Positions 43,766-53,183 are shown, counted from the stretch's first letter. The stretch: DNA of 64,000 nt from Microbacterium hydrocarbonoxydans (GCF_000956475.1 NZ_JYJB01000004.1:124001-188000); one strand, 5' to 3'. Notes: generated by a model not told the origin, from the sequence alone. Numbers and translations are program-made.

Positions 43766-45625
43766 TCACAAGCCCTTCGCGAACACGCGCTGCAGGAACG
43801 CGATCTCGCGGTCGAGCGCGTCGATGATGGTCTCCGCGCGGCGGAAGCCGTGACCCTCGCCGGGGTAGCAGACGTACTCGTGATCGACACCGTGCGCGGC
43901 CAGAGCGTCGCGGATTGCCTCCGACTGCGCCGGTGGCACGACGGGGTCGTCCGCTCCCTGCAGAAGCAGCACCGGCACGTCGATGCGATCGGCGTTCGTG
44001 AGCGGCGACCGTTCGATGTAGAGCGACTCGGATGCCGGCAGCGGCCCGACGAGTCCTTCGATGTAGTGCGCTTCGAAGTCGTGCGAGTGCTCGGCGAGGG
44101 CGCGCAGATCGGTCACGCCGTAGCGGCTGATCCCCGCGGCGAACGTGCCTCCTCGCACCACGGCGGAGAGCACCGTCCATCCACCTGCTGAGCTGCCGCG
44201 GATCGCGATGCGCGCCGGGTCGGCGAGCCCGGCATCCGCCAGCCCGCGTGCGGCGGCGATCACATCGTCGACCTCCACCACGCCCCACTGCCCCAGAAGC
44301 CGCTCCCGGTAGGCGCGTCCATAGCCGGTCGAGCCCCCGTAGTTCACGTCGAGCACGCCGATGCCGCGGCTCGTGTAGAACGCGATGGCCGCGGATGCTG
44401 CGCCCGTGACGTGCGCAGTGGGTCCGCCGTGCACGAACACGACGTAGGGAGGAAGCTCATCCGACGGCGGCTCGGCCGCGGGATTCGCGGGCTCGTAGGC
44501 GAAGGCGTGCACAGGACCGTGAGCTCCATCGACGACGATCTGCCTGGAGGGCGGCATCCAGGCGGCATCGACGGGCGAGCCGCCCGTGACCGTCGCGACC
44601 TCTCCGGTGGCGAGGTCCGCGCACCACACTCCGGGCGCGACCGTCGAGCCGCTGCCACTGAGCAGCACCCGGGAGCCGCTGGTCGCGTCGACGCTCACGT
44701 GCCCGTCGCAGGGAACGTCCAGCACCTGAGTGCTTCCGTCGGGCGAGATCACCACGACCTCGTCCCGGCCGTTGGTGCGCACCGCGACGATGCGTCCGTC
44801 GGTGAGCGGCTGATACCAGCGGTTGCCCAGCACCCACAGGCCGTATCCGGTGTCGGCGTCCGTCGAGGTGATGCGCACGCCCTCGACGCCCGCAGACGGC
44901 GCGTCCAGCCGCAGGCGGTGCAGCTGCCAGCGACCGTCGGGGTCGTCGGCGTAGAGCAGCTCGTCATCGCCGACCCACTCCGGCTGCAGAGCCGCTCGGG
45001 TGCGGACGCTCACGAGCTCGTGATCATCGAGGCGGGTCAGCGCGAGCATCGCCTCGTCCCACGGCATCCGCTCTCCGCCCCACTCGACCCAGGCCATCCG
45101 GGCGCCGTCGGGGGAGAGTGCGGGGTGCGCGAAGAACCCGGGGCCGCTCGCGATGACGTCGATCGCCGAGGAGTCCTCCGCGGCGGAGCCGTCGACGGGG
45201 ATCTCCACGATCGCGCGCAGGTGCGGGTCGACCGTGAGGTCCTCGCGGACGGCGAACAGCCGTCCCTGCTGCAGCCGGAGCCCTCCGTGAGCGGGGCCCG
45301 CGGGTGTGAGCGGCATCGGCTGTGCGTCGGGGGACAGACGGTGCACGCGCTGCTCGCGAGCGTCGACGAAGAACAGCGTGCCGTCGGCATCCGCCGTCCA
45401 CGATCCGCCGCCGTACTCGTGCACGCGCGAGCGAGCGCTCCAGGGCGCCGGCAGCACCTCTCGACCCGACGAGCTGCGCACCGTCATCCGTCCGCCTTCG
45501 GCCGGGACAGACTCGCTCCACCAGATCTCGTCGCCGACGAAGGCTGCGCCGTCGATGCGGGGGGCGGATGCCGCGACCGAGGCGGCGGTGAACGGCGAAG
45601 ACCAGAATCCGTACGGCGTCGACAT
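43766..45625 (-). CDS. S9-family peptidase (prolyl oligopeptidase / acylaminoacyl peptidase type)
   Basis: Serine peptidase of about 619 aa with an N-terminal beta-propeller and a C-terminal alpha/beta-hydrolase. The catalytic residues by position are S479 in GSSAGG, D560 in GADDPVVPP and H592 in GEGHGF, and the HGGP oxyanion loop is present. No signal peptide is visible, so it is probably cytosolic and acts on short peptides. I start at ATG 45625 (CAGGCT 6 nt upstream is a poor -10). It is convergent with smpB and divergent from metF. Confidence 0.9.
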   Translation of the reverse strand: MSTPYGFWSSPFTAASVAASAPRIDGAAFVGDEIWWSESVPAEGGRMTVRSSSGREVLPAPWSARSRVHEYGGGSWTADADGTLFFVDAREQRVHRLSPDAQPMPLTPAGPAHGGLRLQQGRLFAVREDLTVDPHLRAIVEIPVDGSAAEDSSAIDVIASGPGFFAHPALSPDGARMAWVEWGGERMPWDEAMLALTRLDDHELVSVRTRAALQPEWVGDDELLYADDPDGRWQLHRLRLDAPSAGVEGVRITSTDADTGYGLWVLGNRWYQPLTDGRIVAVRTNGRDEVVVISPDGSTQVLDVPCDGHVSVDATSGSRVLLSGSGSTVAPGVWCADLATGEVATVTGGSPVDAAWMPPSRQIVVDGAHGPVHAFAYEPANPAAEPPSDELPPYVVFVHGGPTAHVTGAASAAIAFYTSRGIGVLDVNYGGSTGYGRAYRERLLGQWGVVEVDDVIAAARGLADAGLADPARIAIRGSSAGGWTVLSAVVRGGTFAAGISRYGVTDLRALAEHSHDFEAHYIEGLVGPLPASESLYIERSPLTNADRIDVPVLLLQGADDPVVPPAQSEAIRDALAAHGVDHEYVCYPGEGHGFRRAETIIDALDREIAFLQRVFAKGL

Positions 45626-45653
45626 GCTTCGAGCCTGACACACTCCGTCACAG

Positions 45654-45804
45654 TTGATGCGCGCGGCAGCCGAATGACATAGGTTTCTGGAAACGCCCGG
45701 TTCGCCCGGGCGTGGAGCGACAGCCGAGCCCGGCACCCGCCCGCGATGAAGACGCAGATCTGTGTCTTCCGCGGTCCGTGCCCGCCCTGTCCCAGGAGTA
45801 GAAG
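45654..45804 (+). promoter_or_regulatory. Promoter and structured leader of the metF gene
   Basis: TTGATG (45654-45659) and CATAGG (45678-45683) with 18-nt spacing give a start near 45690 and a leader of about 115 nt. It opens with a hairpin, ACGCCCGG-TTCGC-CCGGGCGT (45693-45713). Near its 3' end is a 22-nt palindrome (45748-45769) with the centre CAGATCTG. The palindrome overlaps the beginning of a short Cys-containing ORF. I could not match the leader to SAM-I, SAM-IV or cobalamin riboswitch patterns I remember. Confidence 0.5.
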
Positions 45805-45823
45805 ATGTCTTCCGAGACGCTGA
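45746..45823 (+). CDS. Candidate leader peptide with four Cys, overlapping the metF start
   Basis: A 25-codon frame starting with ATG 45746 reads MKTQICVFRGPCPPCPRSRR and ends 19 nt inside metF, in another frame. It has Cys at positions 6, 12, 15 and 21. Short Cys-containing leader ORFs that sense cysteine supply are known in mycobacteria, so a role as an attenuator of methionine synthesis is plausible. No good Shine-Dalgarno is seen, and its start lies in a palindrome, so it may be chance. Confidence 0.35.
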   Translation: MKTQICVFRGPCPPCPRSRRCLPRR

Positions 45824-46746
45824 ACCCCCGAGTGCCGTTCTCCTTCGAGCTGTACCCGCCGCGCTCCGAGTCGAGCCAGGCCGCGCTGCACGAGACGGTG
45901 CGGCGGCTCGCGGCGGCAGGCCCCGACTTCATCTCGGTGACTTACGGCGCGGGCGGCTCGACGGGCGGACGCTCGCTCGAGGTGCTCCGCTTCATCCGCG
46001 AGCACACCGACGTCGAGCCGCTCGCGCACATCACCTGCGTGGGCAACACCTACGCGGGAGCGGCGGCACTCATCCGTGAGTTCCTCGATGCCGGCATCCT
46101 GAGCTTCCTCGCGCTGCGCGGCGACCCGCCCGCGGGCCACGACGAGCCGTTCCTCGGGGACCTGGAGAGCGCGGCCCAGCTCGTGCAGCTCATCGACCGG
46201 GTGCAGGCGGAGCGCTCTCCCTACGAGGAGGCCCCCGTTCCTGGTCTCCCCGGGGCTGCGACCGTCGGCGCCCGGCGCAAGGCGACCGTCGCCGTGGCCG
46301 CATTCCCGAACGGGCACCCGCGCTCGACGCACCGCTGGCAGGACATCGATGCCCTCCTGGCGAAGCAGGCTGCGGGCGCCTCGTCCGCCATCACGCAGCT
46401 CTTCTTCCACTCCGACGACTACCTGAGCTTCGTCGAGAAGGCACGCGCCGAGGGCGTGACGATCCCGATCCTCCCGGGCATCATGCCGATCGTGTCGCCG
46501 GTTCGCCTCGCACGCGTTCTCGAGCTCACGGGAGAGACGCTGCCGAGTGAGCTCTCCATCGCGCTGGACGTCGAACCCACGCCAGAGGGGCGCCACGAGA
46601 TCGGCGTGGAGTGGGCAGCCCGGCTCGCGCGCGAGGTCGTCGCGGGCGGCGCACCCGGCATCCATCTGTACGCGTTCAACCAGCACCACACCGTGCTCAC
46701 AGTCCTGGAAGAGGCCGGCGTCCTGCCCGCAGCACGAATGCGCTGA
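45805..46746 (+). CDS. metF: 5,10-methylenetetrahydrofolate reductase
   Basis: Reduces 5,10-methylene-THF to 5-methyl-THF, the methyl donor of methionine synthesis (313 aa). N-terminal FSFELYPPRSE has the catalytic Glu. FISVTYGAGGS, ITCVGNT and ALRGDPPAG are the flavin and folate blocks. A Shine-Dalgarno CAGGAG sits 8 nt before ATG 45805. The product is used directly by MetE, encoded 96 nt downstream, so the two genes are probably one unit. Control may come from the leader at 45690-45804. Confidence 0.94.
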   Translation: MSSETLNPRVPFSFELYPPRSESSQAALHETVRRLAAAGPDFISVTYGAGGSTGGRSLEVLRFIREHTDVEPLAHITCVGNTYAGAAALIREFLDAGILSFLALRGDPPAGHDEPFLGDLESAAQLVQLIDRVQAERSPYEEAPVPGLPGAATVGARRKATVAVAAFPNGHPRSTHRWQDIDALLAKQAAGASSAITQLFFHSDDYLSFVEKARAEGVTIPILPGIMPIVSPVRLARVLELTGETLPSELSIALDVEPTPEGRHEIGVEWAARLAREVVAGGAPGIHLYAFNQHHTVLTVLEEAGVLPAARMR

Positions 46747-46842
46747 CCTCGACCGGTCGACCCTCGCCGCACGCAGCCCGCGCTGCAGCAGTGTTCGTCG
46801 ACGCCCGAAACCACCCGTACCACCGCTGAAAGGAATCTCCTC

Positions 46843-49155
46843 ATGTCCGATTTCCCCGTTGGCACCATCCTCGGATACCCCCGCATCGGCCGCCGCCGTG
46901 AGCTCAAGAAGGCCGTCGAGGCGTTCTGGGCCGGCCGCTCCGATCTCGCCGAGCTCGAGGCGACGGCCGCCGCGCTGCGCGCCGCCACTCGCGAGCGGCT
47001 CGCCGCTCTCGGCCTCGGCCAGGCGGACTCGGCCATCCCCGAATCGTTCTCGTTCTACGACCAGGTGCTCGATGCCGCCGTGACGGTCGGCGCGATCCCG
47101 GCGCGCTTCGAAGATCTCCGCTCCGCCGACGGCGCGATCGGGCTGCCCGCGTACTTCACCATCGCGCGCGGCGAAGGCGAGCGCGCACCGCTCGAGATGA
47201 CCAAGTGGTTCGACTCGAACTACCACTACCTCGTGCCCGAGATCGGACCGGAGACGAGTTTCTCGCTCTCCAGCGACCGCCTCGTGCGTGAGGTCGCAGA
47301 AGGCGTCGCCGCCGGCTTCGTGACGCGACCCGTGATCGTCGGACCGGTCACTCTGCTGGCATTGGCGAAGGCGTCGGATGCCGCGCCCGAGGGCTTCGAC
47401 CCGCTGTCGCGCCTCGATGAACTTCTGCCCGTCTACGTCGAACTGCTCGCGGCGCTCAAGGACGCGGGAGCCGAGTGGGTGCAGCTCGACGAGCCGGCGC
47501 TGGTGAGCGAGTCGCTTCCGGCCTCCACCGCTCAGCTGGCGGATGCCGCGGCGCGCGCACTCGCGGTGCTCGGCGGCGCTCCGGCGCGCCCCTCGATCCT
47601 CGTGGCGGCGCCGTACGCCGACCTCGGCGAGACCTTCGCCGTGCTCGCCGCGGCGCCCGTCGAGGCGATCGCGGTCGACCTCGTCCGCGGCGGCGTTCCC
47701 ACGTCGGCGCCGGGGCTGGAGAACAAGACCCTCGTGGGCGGCGTGATTGACGGGCACAACATCTGGCGCGGGGATCTGGCGGCGGCCGCGGACCGCCTCG
47801 AGGCTCTCGGCCGGCTCGGCGCGGCATCCGTCTCGGCATCCACCTCGACCTCTCTGCTGCACGTGCCCCACGACGTCGACGACGAGACGAAGCTCGATGC
47901 ACGCCTGGTGTCGTGGCTGGCCTTCGCAGACCAGAAGGTCGCGCAGGTCGTGACGCTCGCCCGCGGGCTCTCCGAGGGACGCGACGCGATCGCGGGCGAG
48001 CTCGATGCGGCATCCGCAGCCCTGGCAGATCGTCTGTCCGCCCCCGGCGTGCGCGACGGCGCCGTCCGCGGTCGCGCACTCACAGAGGCGGACTTCTCCC
48101 GCCCGTCGTACGAGGAGCGCGAATCGGCGCAGGAGGCGCTCGGCCTGCCCGCCCTGCCGCTCACCACGATCGGCTCCTTTCCGCAGACCGGCGACATCCG
48201 GCAGGCGCGCGCCCGCTTCACCCGCGGGGAGATCCCCGCGGAGGATTACGAGGAGTTCCTGCGTCGCGAGGTGTCCAGCGTGGTCTCGCTGCAGGAGGAC
48301 CTCGGCCTGGACGTCCTCGTGCATGGCGAGCCCGAGCGCAACGACATGGTGCAGTACTTCGCCGAGAACCTCGATGGCTTCGACGTCACCGAGAACGGCT
48401 GGGTGCAGTCCTACGGCTCCCGCGCGACGCGTCCGTCGATCCTCTGGGGAGACGTCTCGCGTCCCGCACCGATCACGGTCGGATGGTCGAGCTTCGCGCA
48501 GTCGCTGACGACGAAGCACATGAAGGGGATGCTCACGGGCCCCGTGACGATCCTCGCGTGGTCCTTCGTGCGCGACGACCAGCCGCTCGGCGAGACCGCG
48601 AACCAGGTCGCGCTCGCGCTGCGTGACGAGATCGCCGATCTCGAGGCCGCCGGGATCGCGATCATCCAGGTGGACGAGCCTGCCCTGCGCGAGCTGCTGC
48701 CGCTGAAGAAGGCCGACCAGCCCGCATACCTGAAGTGGTCGGTGGACTCGTTCCGCCTCGCGACCGGTGGCGCCGCCGCGGGCACCCAGGTGCACACGCA
48801 CCTGTGCTACTCGGAGTTCGGCGTCGTGATCGATGCGATCCGCGCGCTGGACGCCGACGTCACCTCGATCGAGGCGGCGCGCAGCCGCATGGAGGTCGTG
48901 GCTGATGTCGCCGAGGCCGGATTCGATCACGGCATCGGGCCGGGCGTCTACGACATCCACTCGCCTCGCGTGCCGAGCGTCGAAGAGGTCGAGACTCTGC
49001 TGCGCCGGGCCGTCGACGAGATCCCGCTGCGTCAGCTGTGGGTGAACCCGGACTGCGGTCTCAAGACGCGCGGCTACGACGAGACGGTCGCGTCGCTGCG
49101 CAACATCGTCGAGGCGACCAGGCGTGTGCGCGAGGACGTCTCGGTCACGGTGTGA
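46843..49155 (+). CDS. metE: Cobalamin-independent methionine synthase
   Basis: Transfers methyl from 5-methyl-THF-triglutamate to homocysteine, in the cytosol (770 aa, the usual length). Duplicated barrel with N-terminal ILGYPRIGRRRELK and C-terminal zinc site ligands in THLCYSEF (His, Cys) and in the last block NPDCGLKTR (Cys). Shine-Dalgarno AAGGA precedes the ATG by 9 nt. A strong terminator follows 6 nt after the stop. Presence of MetE means methionine can be made without vitamin B12 in this strain. Confidence 0.96.
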   Translation: MSDFPVGTILGYPRIGRRRELKKAVEAFWAGRSDLAELEATAAALRAATRERLAALGLGQADSAIPESFSFYDQVLDAAVTVGAIPARFEDLRSADGAIGLPAYFTIARGEGERAPLEMTKWFDSNYHYLVPEIGPETSFSLSSDRLVREVAEGVAAGFVTRPVIVGPVTLLALAKASDAAPEGFDPLSRLDELLPVYVELLAALKDAGAEWVQLDEPALVSESLPASTAQLADAAARALAVLGGAPARPSILVAAPYADLGETFAVLAAAPVEAIAVDLVRGGVPTSAPGLENKTLVGGVIDGHNIWRGDLAAAADRLEALGRLGAASVSASTSTSLLHVPHDVDDETKLDARLVSWLAFADQKVAQVVTLARGLSEGRDAIAGELDAASAALADRLSAPGVRDGAVRGRALTEADFSRPSYEERESAQEALGLPALPLTTIGSFPQTGDIRQARARFTRGEIPAEDYEEFLRREVSSVVSLQEDLGLDVLVHGEPERNDMVQYFAENLDGFDVTENGWVQSYGSRATRPSILWGDVSRPAPITVGWSSFAQSLTTKHMKGMLTGPVTILAWSFVRDDQPLGETANQVALALRDEIADLEAAGIAIIQVDEPALRELLPLKKADQPAYLKWSVDSFRLATGGAAAGTQVHTHLCYSEFGVVIDAIRALDADVTSIEAARSRMEVVADVAEAGFDHGIGPGVYDIHSPRVPSVEEVETLLRRAVDEIPLRQLWVNPDCGLKTRGYDETVASLRNIVEATRRVREDVSVTV

Positions 49156-49161
49156 CACACA

Positions 49162-49202
49162 GCAGAGGCCCCGCTCCGGTCCGAACGGAGCGGGGCCTCT
49201 GC
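49162..49202. terminator. Bidirectional terminator after metE
   Basis: Perfect 17-bp stem GCAGAGGCCCCGCTCCG (49162-49178), seven-base loop, and its complement (49186-49202). No long T run. It separates metE from the convergent monooxygenase gene. Confidence 0.87.
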
Positions 49203-49207
49203 GGTCC

Positions 49208-51046
49208 TCAGGACCGGTGGTGCACGTCTTGCAGACGGTACACCGGGGTGTCCAGGCCGACGTGGCGCGCCTTCAGCTGCAGGGACAGGTACAGCGAGTA
49301 GTGCCGCGACTGATGCAGGTTGCCGCCGTGGAACCAGAGGTTCTGCTGCTGAGTCGGCTTCCACATGTTGCGCTGCTCGCCTTCCCAGGGTCCCGGGTCC
49401 TTCGTGGTGTCCGAGCCGAGTCCCCAGCACTTGCCCACCCGGTCTGCGACCTCGTCGCTGATCAGGTCGGCGACCCAGCCGTTCATCGAGCCGTAGCCGG
49501 TGGCGTAGACCACGAGATCTGCGGGCAGGATCGTCCCGTCCTTCAGGACGACGGCATCCTCGGTCAGATGGTCGACGTCGCCCTTGGCCAGCTTGACCTC
49601 GCCGTCGGCCACGAGCTCGGCTGCACCGACATCGATGTAGTAACCGGATCCGCGACGCAGGTACTTCAGGAACAGGCCGGAGCCGTCGTCTCCCCAGTCG
49701 AGGTCGAACCCGGCGGCGGTCAGACGATCGTAGAACTCCTTGTCGCGCTCCTTCATCTGCTCGTAGAGGGGGATCTGGAACTCGTGCATGATCCGGTAGG
49801 GGAGCGAGGCGAAGATCAGGTCGGCCTTCTCGGTCGTGACACCGGCGGCGATCGCGCGCTCCGAATACAGATCGCCGAGACCGATGTCCATGAGCGTGTC
49901 GCTCTTGACGATGTGCGTCGAGGAGCGCTGCACCATCGTGACATCGGCGCCGTTCTCCCACAGCGCGCCGCAGATGTCGAATGCGGAGTTGTTGCTGCCG
50001 ATCACGACCACGCGCTTGCCGGCGTACGCGTCGGGACCGGGATGCTGAGAGGAGTGCTGCTGCTCGCCGCGGAAGACGTCCTGTCCGGAAAACTCGGGCA
50101 CATTCGGCTTCCCTGACATACCGGTCGCGAACACGAGCTGCGTGGGCTGGAGGGTGAGCGGCTTGCCCTCACGCTCGACCTGCACGCTCCACGTGCCCGA
50201 AGCGTCGTCGAAGGAGGCGCTCGTGGCGACCGTGTTCGACCAGTACGGGACCTCCATGACCTTCACATAGGACTCGAGCCAGTCGCCCACCTTGTCCTTG
50301 GGCGCGAAGACCGGCCAGTTCTCGGGGAACTTGATGTACGGCAGATGGTCGTACCAGACAGGGTCGTGCAGGCACAGCGACTTGTAACGGCTTCGCCACT
50401 GATCGCCGGGACGCGGATGCTTGTCGATGACGAGTGCCGGCACGCCGAGCTGTCTCAGCCGTGCTCCGAGTGCGATGCCGCCCTGCCCTCCGCCGATCAC
50501 GAGAACGTAGGGCTGGGTGTCGACTCCGAGGGACTGCTCTTCCGCCCGTCGCTTCTCGAGCCAGGTGACGCGGTCACGGCGGGCGCCGTGCTCGGCCCCC
50601 TTCGGACGCCGCTCGCGCAGGGGCTCCTCGTGCCCGGTGAGCTCGTAGAGCGTGGTGAGCAGCGTCCAGGCCTTCGGGCCGTTCTCGTCGATCAGGCGGA
50701 GGAGGCCTCTGCCGCGTCCTGCAGCCGTCTCGAACTCGAACCAGGCCGTCGTGACGCCGTCGGATGACTCGGCCGGCTCGGTCAGGCGGAATCCGTGCGG
50801 TGCCGTCCCGTCGAGGGTCGCCGAGAGGAGATCGGCGACTCCGTGCGGATTCTCGACCGTCGTGATGTTCCAGGACAACGCGATCAGGTCGCGCCAGAAG
50901 CTCGTCGCCGCGAACAGGCCAGAAGCGCGCCCGATGTCACGGGCGGCGAGTGCGTCTTCGAACTCGGAGAACCACGCGGTCGCGAGGTCTGTGGGCTGGG
51001 TGGGTGCGGCCGGCATCGTCGCGGGCCGCTCATCGGTGTCGATCAT
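49208..51046 (-). CDS. Flavin-containing monooxygenase with an N-terminal SnoaL-like domain
   Basis: FAD/NADPH oxidoreductase of the FMO class (612 aa). An N-terminal domain (about residues 15-140) resembles a SnoaL/NTF2-like fold. It is followed by the FAD-binding GGGQGGIALGARLR, a Rossmann motif for NAD(P)H (GSNNSAFDICGALWENG), and YATGYG near the C-terminus, as in FMOs. Start is ATG 51046. It diverges from a GAF regulator gene, a pairing common for catabolic enzymes of small alcohols, ketones or terpenes in actinobacteria (inference). Substrate unknown. Confidence 0.86.
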   Translation of the reverse strand: MIDTDERPATMPAAPTQPTDLATAWFSEFEDALAARDIGRASGLFAATSFWRDLIALSWNITTVENPHGVADLLSATLDGTAPHGFRLTEPAESSDGVTTAWFEFETAAGRGRGLLRLIDENGPKAWTLLTTLYELTGHEEPLRERRPKGAEHGARRDRVTWLEKRRAEEQSLGVDTQPYVLVIGGGQGGIALGARLRQLGVPALVIDKHPRPGDQWRSRYKSLCLHDPVWYDHLPYIKFPENWPVFAPKDKVGDWLESYVKVMEVPYWSNTVATSASFDDASGTWSVQVEREGKPLTLQPTQLVFATGMSGKPNVPEFSGQDVFRGEQQHSSQHPGPDAYAGKRVVVIGSNNSAFDICGALWENGADVTMVQRSSTHIVKSDTLMDIGLGDLYSERAIAAGVTTEKADLIFASLPYRIMHEFQIPLYEQMKERDKEFYDRLTAAGFDLDWGDDGSGLFLKYLRRGSGYYIDVGAAELVADGEVKLAKGDVDHLTEDAVVLKDGTILPADLVVYATGYGSMNGWVADLISDEVADRVGKCWGLGSDTTKDPGPWEGEQRNMWKPTQQQNLWFHGGNLHQSRHYSLYLSLQLKARHVGLDTPVYRLQDVHHRS

Positions 51047-51085
51047 GAACTCATGAGACGCCGGATGGGTGTCTCGGGGTAAGAG

Positions 51086-51101
51086 TTGCACGGTGTTGCA
51101 A
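51086..51101. promoter_or_regulatory. Inverted repeat between the monooxygenase and its regulator
   Basis: TTGCA-CGGTGT-TGCAA in the 80-nt divergent gap. It is centred 33 nt before the regulator start (51127) and 47 nt before the monooxygenase start (51046), so a bound regulator could control both genes. Its arm sequence resembles those at 25585-25648, but the half-sites point the other way and the spacer is 6, so I do not treat them as the same site. Confidence 0.5.
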
Positions 51102-51126
51102 CGGACGGATGGCTAGACTCCCCGCC

Positions 51127-52302
51127 ATGGCATCGTCGCCGGATCTCGCTGGGCTCGCCCGCAACCTCGTGCGGGTGCATGACGCCGTGCTCTCCGGGGC
51201 GCAGCCGCCGCAGCCGCCGCGCCGCGTCGTGGAGAGATCGTGGCACCGCACGCTGAGCCTGGGAGTCGATCCCGAGGCACGCAGCCGGCACGAGCCGCTG
51301 TCGGCGGCCGAGATCGAAGCACGACGCCGGCGCTCGCGGCTCGCTCTGGTCATCGACGAGCTCCGCGCGCCGCTGCTCGCGGCGGCGGACGCGTCGTCAT
51401 ACCTCGTCGTGGTGACGGATGCCGAGGGCACCGTGCTCTGGCGCGACGGTGCGCATCGGGTGAAGAGCCACGCGGATGCGCTGGGATTCGTGGAAGGCGC
51501 GTTGTGGACCGAGGGTGCGGTGGGGACGAACGCGATCGGCACCGCGCTCGTCGAAGGGGCGCCGGTGCAGCTCTTCTCCGCCGAGCACTTCGAGAGGGCG
51601 CAGGCGCCGTGGTACTGCACAGCGGAGCCGATCCACGATCCGATCGACGGCTCGCTGCTCGGAGTCGTCGATGTCAGCGGACCGGCGCTGACACTGCATC
51701 CGGCGATCCGAGCGCTCGTGTCGGCATCCGTGCAACTGGCCACGGCCCGCCTGTGGAGGAATCATGGCGAGGGGCTCGAGCGTCTTCGCCGCGCTGCGGA
51801 ACCGCTGCTGGCCGGTGTCAACGGCCCGCTTCTCGTCGTCGACGATCACGGGTGGGTCGCCGCCCAGCGCGGGCTCTCGGCGCGCGATCGTGTGGAGGCT
51901 CCTCAGGCCGATCGCGCCGTCGCCGTGCCGGAACTCGGCTTATGCCTGCCGGAGCGCCTGGGCAGCGGATGGCTGATCCGTCCGACGCCAGGGCGGGTGG
52001 TGTTCACCTCCGTGCTCGATCTCGTCGCCACACCGGCCATGCTGGAGGTGCAGGCCGGAGACTCCTCGTGGCGGATGTCCCTCAGCCCTCGCCATGCGCA
52101 GCTCCTCGCCGCGCTCTCGCAGGCCGGGCCTGCGGGAACCTCCGCCGGAGAACTCAGCCGGCAGCTGTTCGGCGACGCGGATCATCAGGTGACGGTTCGC
52201 GCCGAGTTCTCACGGCTGCGTCGCGCGGTCGGCGCGCTCGTCGCAGGCAACCCGTATCGTGTCGTCGACGGCGTGCAACTCGTCGTGCACCGAGCGGGGT
52301 GA
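51127..52302 (+). CDS. GAF-domain transcriptional regulator (AcoR-like without AAA+)
   Basis: 391-aa regulator. N-terminal helical part (RRVVERSWHRTLSLGVDP, the start seen in AcoR-type activators), a GAF sensor domain (about residues 75-200, ending VVDVSGPALTLHPA), and a C-terminal winged-helix-like domain (LSPRHAQLLAALSQAG...ELSRQLFGD). No sigma-54 AAA+ ATPase domain is present, so it is not an enhancer-binding protein. ATG 51127 is 7 nt after TAGACT, giving a leaderless layout; an ATG at 51109 is the alternative. It should control the divergent monooxygenase. Confidence 0.84.
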   Translation: MASSPDLAGLARNLVRVHDAVLSGAQPPQPPRRVVERSWHRTLSLGVDPEARSRHEPLSAAEIEARRRRSRLALVIDELRAPLLAAADASSYLVVVTDAEGTVLWRDGAHRVKSHADALGFVEGALWTEGAVGTNAIGTALVEGAPVQLFSAEHFERAQAPWYCTAEPIHDPIDGSLLGVVDVSGPALTLHPAIRALVSASVQLATARLWRNHGEGLERLRRAAEPLLAGVNGPLLVVDDHGWVAAQRGLSARDRVEAPQADRAVAVPELGLCLPERLGSGWLIRPTPGRVVFTSVLDLVATPAMLEVQAGDSSWRMSLSPRHAQLLAALSQAGPAGTSAGELSRQLFGDADHQVTVRAEFSRLRRAVGALVAGNPYRVVDGVQLVVHRAG

Positions 52303-52309
52303 CCGCGAC

Positions 52310-52996
52310 TCAGACTGCGCGGAGCACGGCCACGACCTTGCCGAGCACCGTGGCCTCGTCGCCGAGGATCGGCTCGAAGGCAGAGTTGCGGGGGAGCAGC
52401 CAGGTGTGCCCGTCTCGCCGCCGAAGCACTTTCACCGTCGCCTCGCCGTCGAGCATCGCCGCGACGATCTCGCCGTTCTCGGCGGTGTGCTGGGTGCGCA
52501 CCACGACCCAGTCGCCGTCGCAGATCGCGGCGTCGATCATCGACTCGCCCGACACCTTGAGCATGAACAGGTCGCCCTTGCCCACGAGCTGGCGCGGCAG
52601 CGGGAAGATCTCCTCCACCTGCTGATCGGCGGTGATCGGCACCCCGGCCGCGATGCGGCCGACGAGCGGCACCAGCGCCGCATCGCCCACGGGCGTCGCG
52701 ACATCAGCGGGGTTCTCGCCGCTCGATCCCGGGAGGTCGATCAGGACCTCCATCGCGCGGGTCTTGCCGGGGTCGCGGCGGAGGTAACCGCTCAGCTCGA
52801 GCTGGCCGAGCTGGTGCGTGACGCTGGAGAGCGACTTCAGACCCACCGCATCGCCGATCTCTCGCATGCTGGGCGGATATCCGTGACGGCTGATCGAGCT
52901 CTGGATGACCTCGAGGATCGCCATCTGCTTCGGGCTCAGGCTCTTGCGGCGGCGGGTTCGCGGCGCCTCGGGTTCGGGGGCGGAGTTGTCGCTCAT
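52310..52996 (-). CDS. lexA: LexA repressor
   Basis: SOS repressor with self-cleavage activity (228 aa). N-terminal winged helix (residues 17-75, [19 protein letters not shown]), cleavage site Ala117-Gly118 (GRIAAGVP), catalytic S152 in SGESM and K189 in EATVKVL. ATG 52996 has AAGGAG with 7-nt spacing. Upstream, the divergent region to 53289 has several SOS-box-like palindromes, so it likely represses itself and the LysM gene. Confidence 0.95.
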   Translation of the reverse strand: MSDNSAPEPEAPRTRRRKSLSPKQMAILEVIQSSISRHGYPPSMREIGDAVGLKSLSSVTHQLGQLELSGYLRRDPGKTRAMEVLIDLPGSSGENPADVATPVGDAALVPLVGRIAAGVPITADQQVEEIFPLPRQLVGKGDLFMLKVSGESMIDAAICDGDWVVVRTQHTAENGEIVAAMLDGEATVKVLRRRDGHTWLLPRNSAFEPILGDEATVLGKVVAVLRAV

Positions 52997-53065
52997 CGTG
53001 CTCCTTAGATGCGTGATTCCGGGGCCGCAGTTCGAATGTCGGTGGTCCGTGATGTGGTGTCCGTA

Positions 53066-53183
53066 TCGAAACCGTATCCGAGAAACGCGCCGATCTGGAA
53101 GATCTGTTCGAGCGTGTCGGCAGATTCTCGAATCCGTTTTCGAAGAACGCTTGACAGATGTTCGAATTCGAAGATACATTCGG
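53066..53183. promoter_or_regulatory. SOS control region: LexA-box-like palindromes and the LysM promoter
   Basis: Three 16-mers resemble the actinobacterial SOS box TCGAAC-N4-GTTCGA: TCGAAACCGTATCCGA (53066-53081), TCGAATCCGTTTTCGA (53128-53143, the best, 10 of 12 fixed positions) and TCGAAGATACATTCGG (53168-53183). A consensus promoter TTGACA (53151-53156) and TACATT (53175-53180) with 18-nt spacing faces the LysM gene. TTCGAATTCGAA (53161-53172) lies between the -35 and -10. The rest of the 292-nt gap shows nothing else. Confidence 0.75.

Noticed and set aside
45690..45804. SAM or cobalamin riboswitch before metF
   Set aside because: The conserved core sequences I know for SAM-I, SAM-IV and the cobalamin box are not found; kept only as an unclassified leader.
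45484..49158. A 1,224-codon open frame antisense to metF and metE
   Set aside because: It mirrors two well-supported genes; long antisense frames are expected in such GC-rich coding DNA, and its translation (Arg/His/Asp-rich, no domain) looks like a shadow.
51086..51101. Same operator family as 25585-25648
   Set aside because: Arms are similar, but half-site orientation and spacer length differ, so a shared regulator is not supported.
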